Below are positions 20,012-32,113 of a stretch of 64,000 nt of DNA, piece by piece; the stretch's first letter is position 1, and each line of letters begins with the position of its first letter. Position numbers and translations under genes: made by a program. The DNA lies in NCBI GenBank assembly GCA_001770415.1, contig MEQX01000004.1:34523-98522 (forward strand), given 5' to 3'. The notes under the pieces are model-generated. The model searched no databases. It saw only the letters and a program-made list of their open reading frames with translations, and was not told the DNA's origin. Source of the stretch: Betaproteobacteria bacterium RIFCSPLOWO2_02_FULL_63_19 (GTDB lineage Bacteria > Pseudomonadota > Gammaproteobacteria > Burkholderiales > SG8-39).

Positions 20012-20566
20012 CTAGCGAACGAACCTGATCTCGCTCTGATTTGCCGGGTGTTTTCCCGTCTTGCCGGCGTAAAACCGGCGTAGCGCATCAAGGTCCACCG
20101 TTTCGTCGCCGGTCAGCTCGAGGAAACCGCCAATGCCGACCCGCTTTTGCCGATAGTCGATGTAGGCAAGACCAAGCGGCACTTTCGCCGCAAGCGCCAG
20201 ATGGTAGAAGCCCGATTTCCAGCCGTACGTGCGCGAGCGCGTTCCCTCGGGCGTGATCGCCAGGTAAAAACGCCTGCGCTGGGCGAACTCGGCCGCGAGC
20301 CGCGCCGTGAGGCCAGTGCGCTCGCGCCGGTTCACCGGGATACCGCCGAGCCAGCGAAATATGCCGCCCATCGGCCAACGAAACAACGTATCCTTGCCGG
20401 CCCACTGAATTGGTAAGCGAATCGCCGAACGTGCCACCATGCCTATGACGAAATCCCAGTTCGAGGTATGGGGGTAGAAAATCACTACGCATTTTCGCCC
20501 TGGCGGAGGCGCGACTTCGACGCTCCAGCCGAACAGCCACAGCAGCCATTCGGCAAGCCTCTGCAT
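20012..20566 (-). CDS. lysophospholipid acyltransferase family protein
   Basis: A 184-aa PlsC-like acyltransferase domain. Motif I is HTSNWD (His and Asp of the HX4D catalytic pair), an RWLGGIPVNRR segment matches motif II, and TPEGTRSR is motif III. Probably a 1-acyl-glycerol-3-phosphate or related acyltransferase at the inner membrane; it is shorter than PlsC (about 240 aa) and resembles the stand-alone family next to dtd in several betaproteobacteria. The start is uncertain: ATG is used here, with a TTG five codons upstream as alternative. Confidence 0.8.
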   Translation of the reverse strand: MQRLAEWLLWLFGWSVEVAPPPGRKCVVIFYPHTSNWDFVIGMVARSAIRLPIQWAGKDTLFRWPMGGIFRWLGGIPVNRRERTGLTARLAAEFAQRRRFYLAITPEGTRSRTYGWKSGFYHLALAAKVPLGLAYIDYRQKRVGIGGFLELTGDETVDLDALRRFYAGKTGKHPANQSEIRFVR

Positions 20567-20626
20567 CCGGTGCGTCTTCAATCTCGGTTCGCCCCTATTT
20601 CATCGCGCTTGCGCGTGCTTGAAGCC

Positions 20627-21085
20627 TCATTCCCGGTTCGCAACAGGCTCCGCCCGCAGCCAGAAGGTGACGGGACCATCATTGATCAGCGACACCTGCA
20701 TGTTGGCTCCGAATCGCCCGTTCGCCACCGACGGATGAAGCATTCGCGCCCGAGCGACCAGTCGGTCAAACAGGGCGCATGCGACATCGGGCGCCGCGGT
20801 CGAGGAAAAACTCGGGCGCATGCCCTTCGCGGTGTCGGCTGCAAGCGTGAATTGCGGGACCAGCATCAGCGCGCCACCGACGTCCTTGACTGAAAGGTTC
20901 ATTCTGTCGCGCGCATCCGGAAATATGCGGTAGCCGAGCAATCGCTCCAATAACCGATCGGTGCTTTGTTCGTTGTCACCAGGCTCCGCGCACACAAACG
21001 CAATGATGCCGCGGCCGATCGCCGCTATCGTCTCGCCCTCGACGTCGATACTCGCTCGCGAAACCCGTTGCAGCAACCCTATCAT
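20627..21085 (-). CDS. dtd: D-aminoacyl-tRNA deacylase
   Basis: A 152-aa DTD-family enzyme that removes D-amino acids mischarged to tRNA. The C-terminal NDGPVTFWL holds the cross-subunit Gly-Pro motif. The other motif reads VPQFTLAADT, where the family more often has SQFTLAADT, so the usual Ser is Pro here. Length is typical. It sits 114 bp downstream of glmM. Confidence 0.92.
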   Translation of the reverse strand: MIGLLQRVSRASIDVEGETIAAIGRGIIAFVCAEPGDNEQSTDRLLERLLGYRIFPDARDRMNLSVKDVGGALMLVPQFTLAADTAKGMRPSFSSTAAPDVACALFDRLVARARMLHPSVANGRFGANMQVSLINDGPVTFWLRAEPVANRE

Positions 21086-21199
21086 TCGGGAATTTCAGGA
21101 TCTGCCGAAGCCGTGGGGACGAGAGCCGGACGTACCCTGTCCCGGGCAGGTATGTGAATTCGTTCGGCAGTCGTGGCAACAGCGCAATGCCATCCGGAA

Positions 21200-22564
21200 T
21201 CAGCGAGCCGCGTCCACCGCCGCTGCCAGCGTATTCGCCAGCCCGCGCACCTTGCGATCGTCCTTGCCTTCCACCATGACGCGCAACACCGGCTCGGTAC
21301 CCGAAGCGCGCAGCAACACCCGGCCGTTCTTGCCCAGTGATTTTTCGGCCGACTGTTTGGCCTTCAGCACGTTCGCCTGCTTCTGCCAGTCGTAGCCGCG
21401 TCGCACGCGCACATTGATCAGAACCTGAGGGTAGAGCACGAGTTCCCGCGAGTACGCCGCGAGCGTCGTTTTGTGCCTGCGAAGCGCGGATAGCACCTGC
21501 AGCGCCGAGATGATTCCATCGCCGGTAGTGTGCTTGTCCAAACAGATGATGTGCCCGGAATTCTCCCCCCCCAGTTGCCAACCCTTCTCCTGGAGCATTT
21601 CGAGAACGTAGCGATCGCCCACCTTGGCACGCGCAAACGGAATACCCAGCTTACCCAGCGCGTTCTCCAGGGAAAGGTTTGTCATGAGGGTGCCGGCGAC
21701 TCCGGGCACCCTGGCACTGCGGGCGCGGTCTTTGGCGATGATGTAAAGAAGCTGGTCGCCGTCGTAGAGCGTGCCCGCGGCATCCACCATCATCAACCGG
21801 TCTCCGTCACCGTCAAGCGCGATCCCCAGTTCGGCCCCGTACCTGACCACCGCCTGCTGCAATGCCGTTGGCCTCGTGGCGCCAACGTCGTCGTTGATAT
21901 TGACGCCATCGGGTGACACGCCGATCGCCTCGACATCGGCACCGAGTTCGTGAAGCACGCGCGGGGCGACGTAATAGCCGGCTCCGTGCGCGCAATCCAC
22001 AACTATCTTCAATCCGCGCAGGTCGCGATTCGAGGGGAAAGTGCTCTTACAGAATTCGATATAACGCCCCGCGGCATCGTCGATTCGACGCGCCTTGCCC
22101 AGCTTGGCGGACTCATTGCATTGCATCGGGTGCGAAAGCCCGGCTTCGATCTCGAGTTCGACTTCGTCGGGCAGCTTCGCGCCACCGGCCGAGAAGAACT
22201 TGATGCCATTGTCGGCAAAGGGATTGTGGGAAGCGCTTATGACGACCCCGGCCTGCAACCTCAACGCACGGGTCAAATACGCCACGGCGGGCGTGGGCAA
22301 TGGCCCCGTGAGCATCACATCCGCGCCTGCGGCAGACAATCCCGCTTCAAGCGAAGCTTCCAGCATATAGCCGGATATCCGCGTGTCCTTGCCGATCAGC
22401 ACAGTGGGACGTTCGCCGCGCGCCAGCCCGGAACCGCGCATGCCGGCCCGCCTTACCAGGACTTTCCCCGCCGCGTAACCGAGGCGAAGAACGAAATCCG
22501 GTGTGATTGGCGGTTCCCCCACCAATCCACGAACCCCATCGGTGCCGAAGTACTTCCTGCTCAT
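21200..22564 (-). CDS. glmM: phosphoglucosamine mutase
   Basis: A 454-aa alpha-D-phosphohexomutase converting glucosamine-6-phosphate to glucosamine-1-phosphate for UDP-GlcNAc synthesis. The phosphoserine loop ISASHNPF gives Ser112. The metal-binding DGDGDR loop is near residue 250 and the phosphate-binding [14 protein letters not shown] near 420. It follows folP in the conserved ftsH-folP-glmM order, with a 73-bp gap to the folP stop. Confidence 0.97.
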   Translation of the reverse strand: MSRKYFGTDGVRGLVGEPPITPDFVLRLGYAAGKVLVRRAGMRGSGLARGERPTVLIGKDTRISGYMLEASLEAGLSAAGADVMLTGPLPTPAVAYLTRALRLQAGVVISASHNPFADNGIKFFSAGGAKLPDEVELEIEAGLSHPMQCNESAKLGKARRIDDAAGRYIEFCKSTFPSNRDLRGLKIVVDCAHGAGYYVAPRVLHELGADVEAIGVSPDGVNINDDVGATRPTALQQAVVRYGAELGIALDGDGDRLMMVDAAGTLYDGDQLLYIIAKDRARSARVPGVAGTLMTNLSLENALGKLGIPFARAKVGDRYVLEMLQEKGWQLGGENSGHIICLDKHTTGDGIISALQVLSALRRHKTTLAAYSRELVLYPQVLINVRVRRGYDWQKQANVLKAKQSAEKSLGKNGRVLLRASGTEPVLRVMVEGKDDRKVRGLANTLAAAVDAAR

Positions 22565-22637
22565 CGGAATCGAAAACCCTCAATATCCGGCTGGCCGCGC
22601 TCCTTGGCGTGCATCGGGCGCACCTCGATAGCGGCGA

Positions 22638-23516
22638 TCACCGATTGCCGGCAGCTTCCACCGCAGCCAGCACCGCAAGTGCATCACGCGTGGCAGCGAC
22701 GTCATGAACGCGCACGATTCTAGCCCCGCGCTGCACCGCGAGCAACGCGGCCGCGACGCTGGCGGCCAGACGCTCAGTTGCCGGCCGTCCCGTAATCGCA
22801 CCCAAAGTCGACTTGCGCGAAAGCCCGACCAACACAGGTGCACCGAGTTCGGCAAGCCGGTGCAGATTCCGCAGCAACTCGAGGTTGTGCTCAACCGTCT
22901 TGCCAAAGCCGAAACCGGGATCGATGACGATGCGTCCACGTGCAATACCCATCGCTGCCGCAGCCGCGATGCGCCCGGAAAGAAAATTCCTCACCTCGGC
23001 GACGACGTCTTCGTAACGGGGCGCCGCCTGCATCGTGCGCGGGTCCCCCTGCATGTGCATCATGCAAAGGCCCGCGTCGGAGGTCGCAGCGAGTTCCAGC
23101 GCTCCCGGCGCTCGTAGCGCATTCACGTCGTTGATCAGAGACGCGCCTTCACCCAGAGCCGCCTGCATCACGAGCGGCTTGGCAGTATCCACCGCCACCG
23201 GAACTGGCGCATCGCGCAGTGCACGCAGCACGGGCACCACCCGTCGCAACTCGTCGGACGCATCGACTGGTTGCGCGCCGGGTCGCGTCGATTCGCCGCC
23301 AATGTCGACGAGATCGGCACCCTCCTCGATGAGGCGCCGGGCGTGCGCCACGGCCTGCTGCGGATCGACAAACAGGCCACCGTCCGAGAACGAGTTCGGC
23401 GTAACGTTCACTACGCCCATCACCAGCGGACGTGCACAGTCGAGGCGGAAGCGCCCGCATTGCCAGACGGGCCCATGCGCGGAATGCGAGGCAGCAGGCG
23501 AGGTGGACGCCGACAT
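22638..23516 (-). CDS. folP: dihydropteroate synthase
   Basis: A 292-aa TIM-barrel enzyme condensing p-aminobenzoate with the dihydropterin pyrophosphate in folate synthesis; the target of sulfonamides. Signatures are VMGVVNVTPNSFSDGG, DIGGESTRPGA, and DPGFGFGKTVEHNLELL. An ATG start (MSASTS) is used; an upstream in-frame GTG would add eight residues. It follows ftsH by about 50 bp. Confidence 0.95.
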   Translation of the reverse strand: MSASTSPAASHSAHGPVWQCGRFRLDCARPLVMGVVNVTPNSFSDGGLFVDPQQAVAHARRLIEEGADLVDIGGESTRPGAQPVDASDELRRVVPVLRALRDAPVPVAVDTAKPLVMQAALGEGASLINDVNALRAPGALELAATSDAGLCMMHMQGDPRTMQAAPRYEDVVAEVRNFLSGRIAAAAAMGIARGRIVIDPGFGFGKTVEHNLELLRNLHRLAELGAPVLVGLSRKSTLGAITGRPATERLAASVAAALLAVQRGARIVRVHDVAATRDALAVLAAVEAAGNR

Positions 23517-23566
23517 CGGAGCGAGGATTCTACACCTCACCCGGCAGGCGCCGCCTCAAACGCGGG

Positions 23567-25465
<1,899 letters not shown>

Positions 25466-25609
25466 TGTCTTTCCTTTGCTTACGCCCTCGTGCCTTCGCT
25501 TCCGGCCCTTACTATCTCATTCTAGACTCAACCCAAGCGGGGAGCCAGTGCGCAAAAGGCCGAAAACGCAATAGATTATCTTCTGAATCAACGGATTCAG
25601 AACCCAGCT

Positions 25610-26278
25610 TCAATCCGTTTCAACGTGCGTCCAGTCCGCGTCGTCTGCCGGCTTCGCCACCGACTTGAGTCCCTTGCCGAGCAGATACATCTCGCTAGAT
25701 CGCCCCCGAGACGCCCTTGGCTTGCGCGATGCGACCGACGCAAAACAGCGCCGCATATCGGCCAGAAACTCCGCATACCCCGCTCCCTGGAAGGCTTTGA
25801 CCAGCAATCCCCCCCCGGGTTTCAAGTTCTCGCGCGCAAAATCCAGGGCCAGCCCGCATAAACGCAACCCCCGCGCCTGATCGCTAGCAACCACACCAGA
25901 TAGATTGGGGGCCATATCCGAAACCACAAGGTCGACCTTATCCCCCCCCAACGCCTTCGTCACGACCGAAAGCACGCGCTGTTCACGAAAATCTCCCTCG
26001 ACAAACTCGACGCCGGAAATCGGTTCGAACGGCAGAATATCCAGAGCGATCACCCTGCCCCCGGGCCGCACACGCTGCACGATGACCTGCGACCAGCTCC
26101 CTGGGGCGGCACCGAGGTCGACGACGGTTTGACCCCGGCGGAGCAGCCGGTCGTGCTCGTCGATTTCGATCAGCTTGAACGCCGCGCGCGAACGATAGCC
26201 GCTGGATACCGCCCGCTGAACATAAGCGTCGCTGACATGCTGGCGCATCCAGACCTTTGATTTTGCCTTTCGTTTCAT
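25610..26278 (-). CDS. rlmE: 23S rRNA (uridine-2'-O)-methyltransferase RlmE
   Basis: A 222-aa SAM-dependent methyltransferase for U2552 of 23S rRNA. It has the SAM-binding DLGAAPGSWSQV motif, SDMAPNLSGV, and the catalytic K-D-K-E style residues (VKAFQG near the end). The start at MKRKAKSKVW fits the family; the upstream open frame is not conserved. Adjacent to ftsH as in most proteobacteria. Confidence 0.95.
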   Translation of the reverse strand: MKRKAKSKVWMRQHVSDAYVQRAVSSGYRSRAAFKLIEIDEHDRLLRRGQTVVDLGAAPGSWSQVIVQRVRPGGRVIALDILPFEPISGVEFVEGDFREQRVLSVVTKALGGDKVDLVVSDMAPNLSGVVASDQARGLRLCGLALDFARENLKPGGGLLVKAFQGAGYAEFLADMRRCFASVASRKPRASRGRSSEMYLLGKGLKSVAKPADDADWTHVETD

Positions 26279-26368
26279 GAACCTGCTTTCCGTTCGCCTC
26301 GGCGGGCCATTGAATCCAGCGCCAGGCAGCCTGCCACTCCCGATATCCGGCCCGCTACAATTCCGCTG

Positions 26369-26803
26369 GTGAAACAAATCAGCTCCGCGGACCGCCGCGC
26401 GCTCAGAGCGCGCGCTCACGCACTTAATGTGGTCGTGATAGTAGGCAGTGCAGGCCTGACCAGCAGCGTGATGGCTGAAATCGAGCGCTGCCTGAAGGCC
26501 AACGAACTCATTAAAATCAGGATATTAGACCATGATCGGCCTCAGCGCGCCGAACTGCTTGCGAGGATTTGCGAACTCACGGGCACATGCCCCGTCCAGC
26601 ACATCGGCAAGATCCTCGTGGTCCACCGCGCAAAGTCTGAATCGAGTGCGCCGGAACCATCGCCAGGGGCGAAAATGCAGCAAAGGGTGTCTCGGCGGCG
26701 ACAGCCGGATCGTGACCGCCGCGCCGAGGCACGTCGCGAACAACCTCTGAGTTCGGCTCGGCGGTATCCGCCGCTGCATGCGACCAAACGGCGTCGGCCC
26801 TGA
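26369..26803 (+). CDS. yhbY: YhbY family RNA-binding protein (CRM domain)
   Basis: A 144-aa protein; residues 1-95 form a CRM domain (LRARAHALNVVVIVGSAGL, then the ELIKIRILDHDR segment) implicated in 50S ribosome assembly. The start is GTG. The C-terminal 45 residues are Arg-rich and low complexity, an extension relative to the 97-aa E. coli protein. It is divergent from rlmE (90-bp gap) and convergent with greA. Confidence 0.92.
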   Translation: MKQISSADRRALRARAHALNVVVIVGSAGLTSSVMAEIERCLKANELIKIRILDHDRPQRAELLARICELTGTCPVQHIGKILVVHRAKSESSAPEPSPGAKMQQRVSRRRQPDRDRRAEARREQPLSSARRYPPLHATKRRRP

Positions 26804-26829
26804 CTCCCCAGCCTGCGCTCGATCCGCGT

Positions 26830-26846
26830 GGCCGCGAATCGCGGCC
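26830..26846. terminator. possible hairpin terminator between yhbY and greA
   Basis: A perfect 7-bp GC stem GGCCGCG-AAT-CGCGGCC lies between the convergent stops of yhbY and greA. There is no T tract on either side, so an intrinsic terminator is only suggested. Confidence 0.3.
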
Positions 26847-26857
26847 CGGCCAAAGTT

Positions 26858-27334
26858 CTATTCGTAGCGTACGTCCAGTATCTCGTACTGGCGCACCCCG
26901 CCGGGGGTCAATACGTCGACGGGGTCCCCGGCATATTTGCCGATCAGAGCACGTGCAATGGGTGAACTGATTGATATCTTCGCCTTCTTGATGTCGGCCT
27001 CGTCTTCGCCGACGATTTGGTAGGTTACCGCTTCTTTACCTTCCCGGTCCTGCAACTCCACGGTCGCCCCGAATACGCAGCGTCCGTCCGCGTCCAGCTG
27101 CTTGGGATCGATGATCTGCGCGTTTGCGAGCTTGGCTTCGACTTCGGCGATACGGCCCTCGAGAAAGCCTTGCCGCTCCTTGGCGGCATCGTACTCGGCG
27201 TTTTCCGACAGGTCGCCGTGCGTGCGTGCCTCGGCGATCGCGGCAATGGCCTGCGGACGGTCCACAGTCTTCAATCGATGCAGTTCGGCCCGGAGCAGTT
27301 CGACGCCAGCAACAGTAAGAGGAGTCTTTGCCAT
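26858..27334 (-). CDS. greA: transcription elongation factor GreA
   Basis: A 158-aa cleavage factor that rescues backtracked RNA polymerase. The N-terminal coiled coil carries the active acidic tip [20 protein letters not shown], and the C-terminal FKBP-like domain ends [12 protein letters not shown]. It lies downstream of carB with 191 bp between them in which I see no gene; the DUF4149 gene often found in this neighbourhood is absent. Confidence 0.96.
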   Translation of the reverse strand: MAKTPLTVAGVELLRAELHRLKTVDRPQAIAAIAEARTHGDLSENAEYDAAKERQGFLEGRIAEVEAKLANAQIIDPKQLDADGRCVFGATVELQDREGKEAVTYQIVGEDEADIKKAKISISSPIARALIGKYAGDPVDVLTPGGVRQYEILDVRYE

Positions 27335-27525
27335 CTTGACAGTCCAGAAAGAATATCCCGCCCGGACGCGCGGTGCGCGAAGAGTACGGTCAAGGGAAAT
27401 GCGAACACCAGAAGCGACGCTCAGATCGCCGCAATTTTGGCTTTTACCTTACCACATTTTTGCCGCTGCGTGCCCCGGCAAACCGGCTTCGCGCCGCTCG
27501 TGCCGCTGCCGTCGCGGCGAACGCG

Positions 27526-30500
27526 TCACAAAGTGGCATGGAGGCGCTGCAGATCGTAGGACACCAAATCCGCCATACGTCGAATCGCGGCGCACGCAGC
27601 CCGCGCCCCCGCGATCGTCGTGTAGTAGGTGATCCGTTGCGCGAGGGCGTTGGTGCGAATCGATCGTGAGTCGGAAACCGCGTTTCGCTTGTCCTCGACT
27701 GTATTGATTATCAGGCTCACCTCGGCATTCTTGATCATATCCACGATATGCGGACGGCCTTCGGCCACCTTGTTGACCGCGGTCACGGTGACCCCATGCG
27801 CGGCGAGTACAGCCGCCGTCCCACGCGTTGCAAGCAAAGAGAAGCCCAGTTCCACGAGTTCCCGTGCCACCTCGACGGCAGCCAGCTTGTCGCTATCGCG
27901 CACGCTGACGAACGCCCTTCCCCCTCGCGGGAGCGTGATCCCGGCGCCAAGCTGCGACTTGACGAAGGCTTCGCCGAACGAATAGCCGACCCCCATTACC
28001 TCCCCTGTCGACTTCATTTCCGGACCCAGGATGGAATCCACGCCCGGGAACTTGATAAAGGGGAAAACCGCCTCCTTGACCGAAAAATACGGCGGCACCA
28101 CCTCACGCACGATGCCTTGTTCGTCCAACGATCTGCCCACCATGCACCGGGCGGCAATCTTCGCGAGCGGCAAGCCCGTCGCTTTGGAAACGAACGGCAC
28201 CGTGCGGGAGGCCCGCGGGTTGACCTCCAGCACGTGAACAACGTCGCGCTGAATCGCGAACTGCACGTTCATCAGCCCAACCACATTCAAGGCTTTGGCC
28301 AGCGCCTCCGTCTGCCGGCGCAGTTCACGCTCGACGTGAGAGGGCAACGTGTAAGGAGGAAGCGAACACGCCGAATCGCCCGAATGCACACCGGCCTGCT
28401 CGATGTGCTCCATGACCCCGCCGATCAGCACCCGTCGGCCATCCGAAACCGCGTCGACGTCGACTTCGGTTGCGTCGTTCAGGAACCGGTCGAGCAAGAC
28501 TGGACTGTCATTGGAGACCTTGACCGCCTCGTGCATGTACCGCTCGAGGTCGCGCTGCTCATGCACGATCTCCATGGCGCGACCGCCAAGCACGTAACTG
28601 GGCCGCACCACGAGCGGATAGCCGATTTCCTGAGCCAGAGCGATCGCGTCGCTCTCGGTGCGCGCGGTCCGATTCGGCGGCTGCTTGAGGCCCAGCTCGT
28701 CGAGCAGACGCTGGAATCGCTCCCGGTCCTCCGCCACGTCGATCATGTCGGGCGTCGTGCCGATGATGGGGACGCCGTTCTTCTCCAGGTCGCGCGCGAG
28801 TTTGAGGGGTGTCTGGCCTCCGTACTGGACGATGACCCCGACAGGTTTCTCGATGTGCACGATTTCCAGCACGTCTTCGAGCGTGACCGGTTCAAAGTAC
28901 AAACGGTCAGAAGTATCGTAGTCAGTCGATACCGTCTCCGGATTGCAGTTGACCACGATGGTCTCGTACCCGTCCTCGCGCAGCGCAAGTGCCGCGTGTA
29001 CGCAGCAGTAATCGAACTCGATGCCCTGCCCGATGCGGTTGGGTCCGCCGCCCAGAACCATGATCTTCTTACGGGTCGTCGGCTGCGCCTCGCATTCCTC
29101 CTCGTAGGTCGAGTACAGGTACGCGGTGGTGGTCGCGAACTCGGCGGCGCAGGTATCCACGCGCTTGTACACCGGTCGCACGCCAAGCTCGTGCCGACGT
29201 GCGCGCACATCGGCGTCGTTTGACTTCACCAGCTTGGCGATTCGGCGGTCCGAAAATCCCTTGCGCTTGAGCGTTCGAAGCAGCACGGCGTCAAGATCGG
29301 CAAGCGACTTTTCGTCAATTTCCATTTCTATCCTGACGATCTCTTCGATCTGCGCCAGAAACCATGGGTCAATGCGCGTGAGCCGATGCACCTCCTCCAG
29401 CGTAAAGCCGGTTTCAAAGGCGTCGCCCACGTACCATATTCGTTCCGGTCCCGGCTCGCCCAGTTCCTTCTCGATGATCTCGCGGTCGGTGGTCTTTTGA
29501 TTGAGCCCGTCCACGCCCACTTCCAGTCCCCGCAGCGCCTTCTGGAAGGATTCCTGAAAGGTGCGGCCGATCGCCATCACCTCCCCGACCGACTTCATCT
29601 GCGTGGTCAACCGGTCGTTCGCCAGCGGGAATTTTTCGAAAGCAAAACGCGGAACCTTGGTCACCACGTAGTCGATCGTCGGCTCAAACGAGGCTGGTGT
29701 CGCACCACCAGTGACCTCGTTCGCCAATTCGTCCAGCGTATAACCCACGGCCAGCTTCGCCGCCACCTTGGCGATCGGAAAGCCTGTCGCCTTGGACGCC
29801 AGCGCCGAGGAACGCGATACGCGCGGGTTCATTTCGATTACCACCATCCGGCCGTCCGCCGGATTGAGTGCGAACTGGACGTTCGAGCCGCCGGTGTCCA
29901 CGCCGATCTCGCGCAGTACCGCGATCGACGCGTCGCGCATTATCTGGAATTCCTTGTCGGTAAGCGTCTGCGCCGGCGCCACCGTGATCGAGTCACCCGT
30001 ATGCACTCCCATCGGATCTACGTTCTCGATCGAGCAGATGATGATGCAGTTGTCCTTTGCGTCTCGCACCACCTCCATCTCGAATTCCTTCCAGCCGATC
30101 ACCGATTCCTCGATCAGCAGCTCGCGGGTGGGCGATGCCTCCAGTCCGCGCTCGCAGATTTCAACGAACTCCCGGCGGTGGTAGGCGATACCGCCCCCGG
30201 AACCCCCGAGCGTGAACGACGGTCGTATCACCGCCGGGTAGCCGATCACCGCCTGAACCTGCAGCGCCTCCTCCATCGAATGTGCCAGAGCCGATCGCGG
30301 GCATACAAGACCGATCTTCGCCATCGCCTGCTTGAACTTGAGTCGATCTTCGGCCTTGTCAATTGCTTCGCGTGAAGCGCCGATCAACTCGACGTCGTAG
30401 CGGGCGAGAACGCCCTCGCGCGCAAGATCGAGCGCGCAGTTGAGCGCGGTCTGCCCGCCCATCGTTGGCAGCAACGCATCGGGCCGCTCCCTCGCGATGA

Positions 30501-30729
30501 TGGTCTCCACCATCTGCCAGATGACAGGCTCGATGTAGGTGACATCGGCCATCTCCGGATCGGTCATGATGGTCGCCGGGTTCGAATTGACCAGAATCAC
30601 CCGGTAGCCTTCCTCGCGAAGGGCCTTGCATGCCTGGGCGCCGGAATAGTCGAACTCACAAGCCTGGCCGATGACGATCGGCCCGGCCCCGATGAGCAAG
30701 ATGGATTTGATATCTGTGCGCCTTGGCAT
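27526..30729 (-). CDS. carB: carbamoyl-phosphate synthase large subunit
   Basis: A 1067-aa enzyme with two homologous ATP-grasp halves (about 1-400 and 555-930), a central oligomerisation domain and a C-terminal MGS-like allosteric domain. It makes carbamoyl phosphate from bicarbonate, ATP and ammonia passed from CarA, for pyrimidines and arginine. The N-terminus [20 protein letters not shown] is typical. It starts 9 bp after the carA stop. Confidence 0.98.
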   Translation of the reverse strand: MPRRTDIKSILLIGAGPIVIGQACEFDYSGAQACKALREEGYRVILVNSNPATIMTDPEMADVTYIEPVIWQMVETIIARERPDALLPTMGGQTALNCALDLAREGVLARYDVELIGASREAIDKAEDRLKFKQAMAKIGLVCPRSALAHSMEEALQVQAVIGYPAVIRPSFTLGGSGGGIAYHRREFVEICERGLEASPTRELLIEESVIGWKEFEMEVVRDAKDNCIIICSIENVDPMGVHTGDSITVAPAQTLTDKEFQIMRDASIAVLREIGVDTGGSNVQFALNPADGRMVVIEMNPRVSRSSALASKATGFPIAKVAAKLAVGYTLDELANEVTGGATPASFEPTIDYVVTKVPRFAFEKFPLANDRLTTQMKSVGEVMAIGRTFQESFQKALRGLEVGVDGLNQKTTDREIIEKELGEPGPERIWYVGDAFETGFTLEEVHRLTRIDPWFLAQIEEIVRIEMEIDEKSLADLDAVLLRTLKRKGFSDRRIAKLVKSNDADVRARRHELGVRPVYKRVDTCAAEFATTTAYLYSTYEEECEAQPTTRKKIMVLGGGPNRIGQGIEFDYCCVHAALALREDGYETIVVNCNPETVSTDYDTSDRLYFEPVTLEDVLEIVHIEKPVGVIVQYGGQTPLKLARDLEKNGVPIIGTTPDMIDVAEDRERFQRLLDELGLKQPPNRTARTESDAIALAQEIGYPLVVRPSYVLGGRAMEIVHEQRDLERYMHEAVKVSNDSPVLLDRFLNDATEVDVDAVSDGRRVLIGGVMEHIEQAGVHSGDSACSLPPYTLPSHVERELRRQTEALAKALNVVGLMNVQFAIQRDVVHVLEVNPRASRTVPFVSKATGLPLAKIAARCMVGRSLDEQGIVREVVPPYFSVKEAVFPFIKFPGVDSILGPEMKSTGEVMGVGYSFGEAFVKSQLGAGITLPRGGRAFVSVRDSDKLAAVEVARELVELGFSLLATRGTAAVLAAHGVTVTAVNKVAEGRPHIVDMIKNAEVSLIINTVEDKRNAVSDSRSIRTNALAQRITYYTTIAGARAACAAIRRMADLVSYDLQRLHATL

Positions 30730-30738
30730 TTCGTGGAC

Positions 30739-31881
30739 TCAGGAGCGAACCTTCTTATTTCCCATCATCCGGACGAAACGACCGAACAGATAGCCGATGT
30801 CGTGCGGCCCCGGACTCGCCTCGGGATGCCCCTGGAAACAAAAGGCGGGCCGGTCGGTACGTTCGAACCCCTGCAGCGAGCCGTCAAACAAAGACACGTG
30901 GGTCGCCCTCAAGTTGCCAGACAGCGTCGACGCGTCCACCGCAAAACCATGGTTTTGGCTGGTGATCACGACTTGCCCGGTATCCAGGTCCCGAACCGGA
31001 TGGTTGGCGCCATGGTGGCCGAACTTCATCTTCACGGTCTTTGCCCCCGAGGCCAGTCCCATCAGCTGATGCCCCAGACAGATGCCGAACACTGGAATAC
31101 GTGTCGATTCAAGGAGTTCACGAATCGCGTCGATCGCGTAATCACAGGGTTCCGGATCGCCCGGACCGTTGGAAAGAAAGACACCATCCGGATTGAGCGC
31201 AAGAACATCTTTGGCGCTCGTCTCTGCGGGCAGCACCGTCATCCGGCAACCGCGGTCGGCCAGCATGCGCAATATGTTGCGTTTTACGCCGTAGTCGTAC
31301 ACCGCCACATGGAACTGCGCATCGGTGTGCTCGCGGTATCCCTTGCCAAGTTCCCAGCCGCCCTGCGTCCACGGATAGGGACTGGCGGTCGTAACAACCT
31401 TGGCCAGATCCATCCCGCTAAGACCGGGAAATGCGCGCGCGCACGCGACAGCGGCATCCTCATCGATCTGCCCGGCCATAATCGCACCGTTCTGGGCGCC
31501 CTGTTCACGCAGGATGCGCGTTAGCCGCCGCGTATCTACGTCGGCGATGGCAACGAGGCCGTGATACTTCAGGTAATCGGACAGCGCCTGATTGGCCCGC
31601 CAGTTCGAATTCCTTACCGGAAGGTCCCGGATCACCAGCCCAGACGCGTAGATTCGCGCGGATTCCTCGTCCTCGGTATTCACCCCGGTATTGCCGATAT
31701 GCGGGTGCGTAAGAGTGACAATTTGGCGGCAGTATGACGGATCGGTGAGGATTTCCTGATAGCCGGTGATGGCTGTGTTGAATACCACCTCGCCCGAGGC
31801 GAGCCCGTCGGAACCCGCCGAATGCCCCCGAAATACGGTCCCGTCTGCGAGCGCAAGCAAGGCGGGCGACAAGGCGGACAA
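30739..31881 (-). CDS. carA: carbamoyl-phosphate synthase small subunit
   Basis: A 380-aa glutamine amidotransferase subunit. The class I GATase triad is visible: Cys in VFGICLGHQ and His-Glu in [11 protein letters not shown]. The N-terminal half is the CarA-specific domain ([13 protein letters not shown]). The start is TTG, with CGGAG seven bases upstream. Transcribed with carB from the promoter at 31952-31981. Confidence 0.97.
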   Translation of the reverse strand: MSALSPALLALADGTVFRGHSAGSDGLASGEVVFNTAITGYQEILTDPSYCRQIVTLTHPHIGNTGVNTEDEESARIYASGLVIRDLPVRNSNWRANQALSDYLKYHGLVAIADVDTRRLTRILREQGAQNGAIMAGQIDEDAAVACARAFPGLSGMDLAKVVTTASPYPWTQGGWELGKGYREHTDAQFHVAVYDYGVKRNILRMLADRGCRMTVLPAETSAKDVLALNPDGVFLSNGPGDPEPCDYAIDAIRELLESTRIPVFGICLGHQLMGLASGAKTVKMKFGHHGANHPVRDLDTGQVVITSQNHGFAVDASTLSGNLRATHVSLFDGSLQGFERTDRPAFCFQGHPEASPGPHDIGYLFGRFVRMMGNKKVRS

Positions 31882-31951
31882 ATTGGACTCCGGGGTACCT
31901 GATACGAAAACGGGACGAGCCCTGCGCCCATCCCGTTGCTTGCTGGCGCGA

Positions 31952-31981
31952 ATTATACCGTAGAATCAAATATAGCCTCAA
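31952..31981 (-). promoter_or_regulatory. putative sigma70 promoter of carAB
   Basis: On the minus strand, TTGAGG (-35) and a perfect TATAAT (-10) are separated by 18 bp, 70 bp upstream of the carA start codon. The good consensus match and position support a promoter. Confidence 0.6.
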
Positions 31982-32113
31982 TCTTAGGTCGCCTGATCAA
32001 AGCACCGGTGGGTCTGGCTCTGGCAACATCGCGGGTTTGACATTGCCGATGCACAATTAACGGCCGGTGACCGCGCGACAAGGGATTCGAAGCACACAAC
32101 CCGTGGAAAAGTG

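Noticed and set aside
32037..32042. Perfect TTGACA as promoter of the histidine kinase
   Set aside because: No acceptable -10 at 16-18 bp; kept only as a lone -35-like hexamer.
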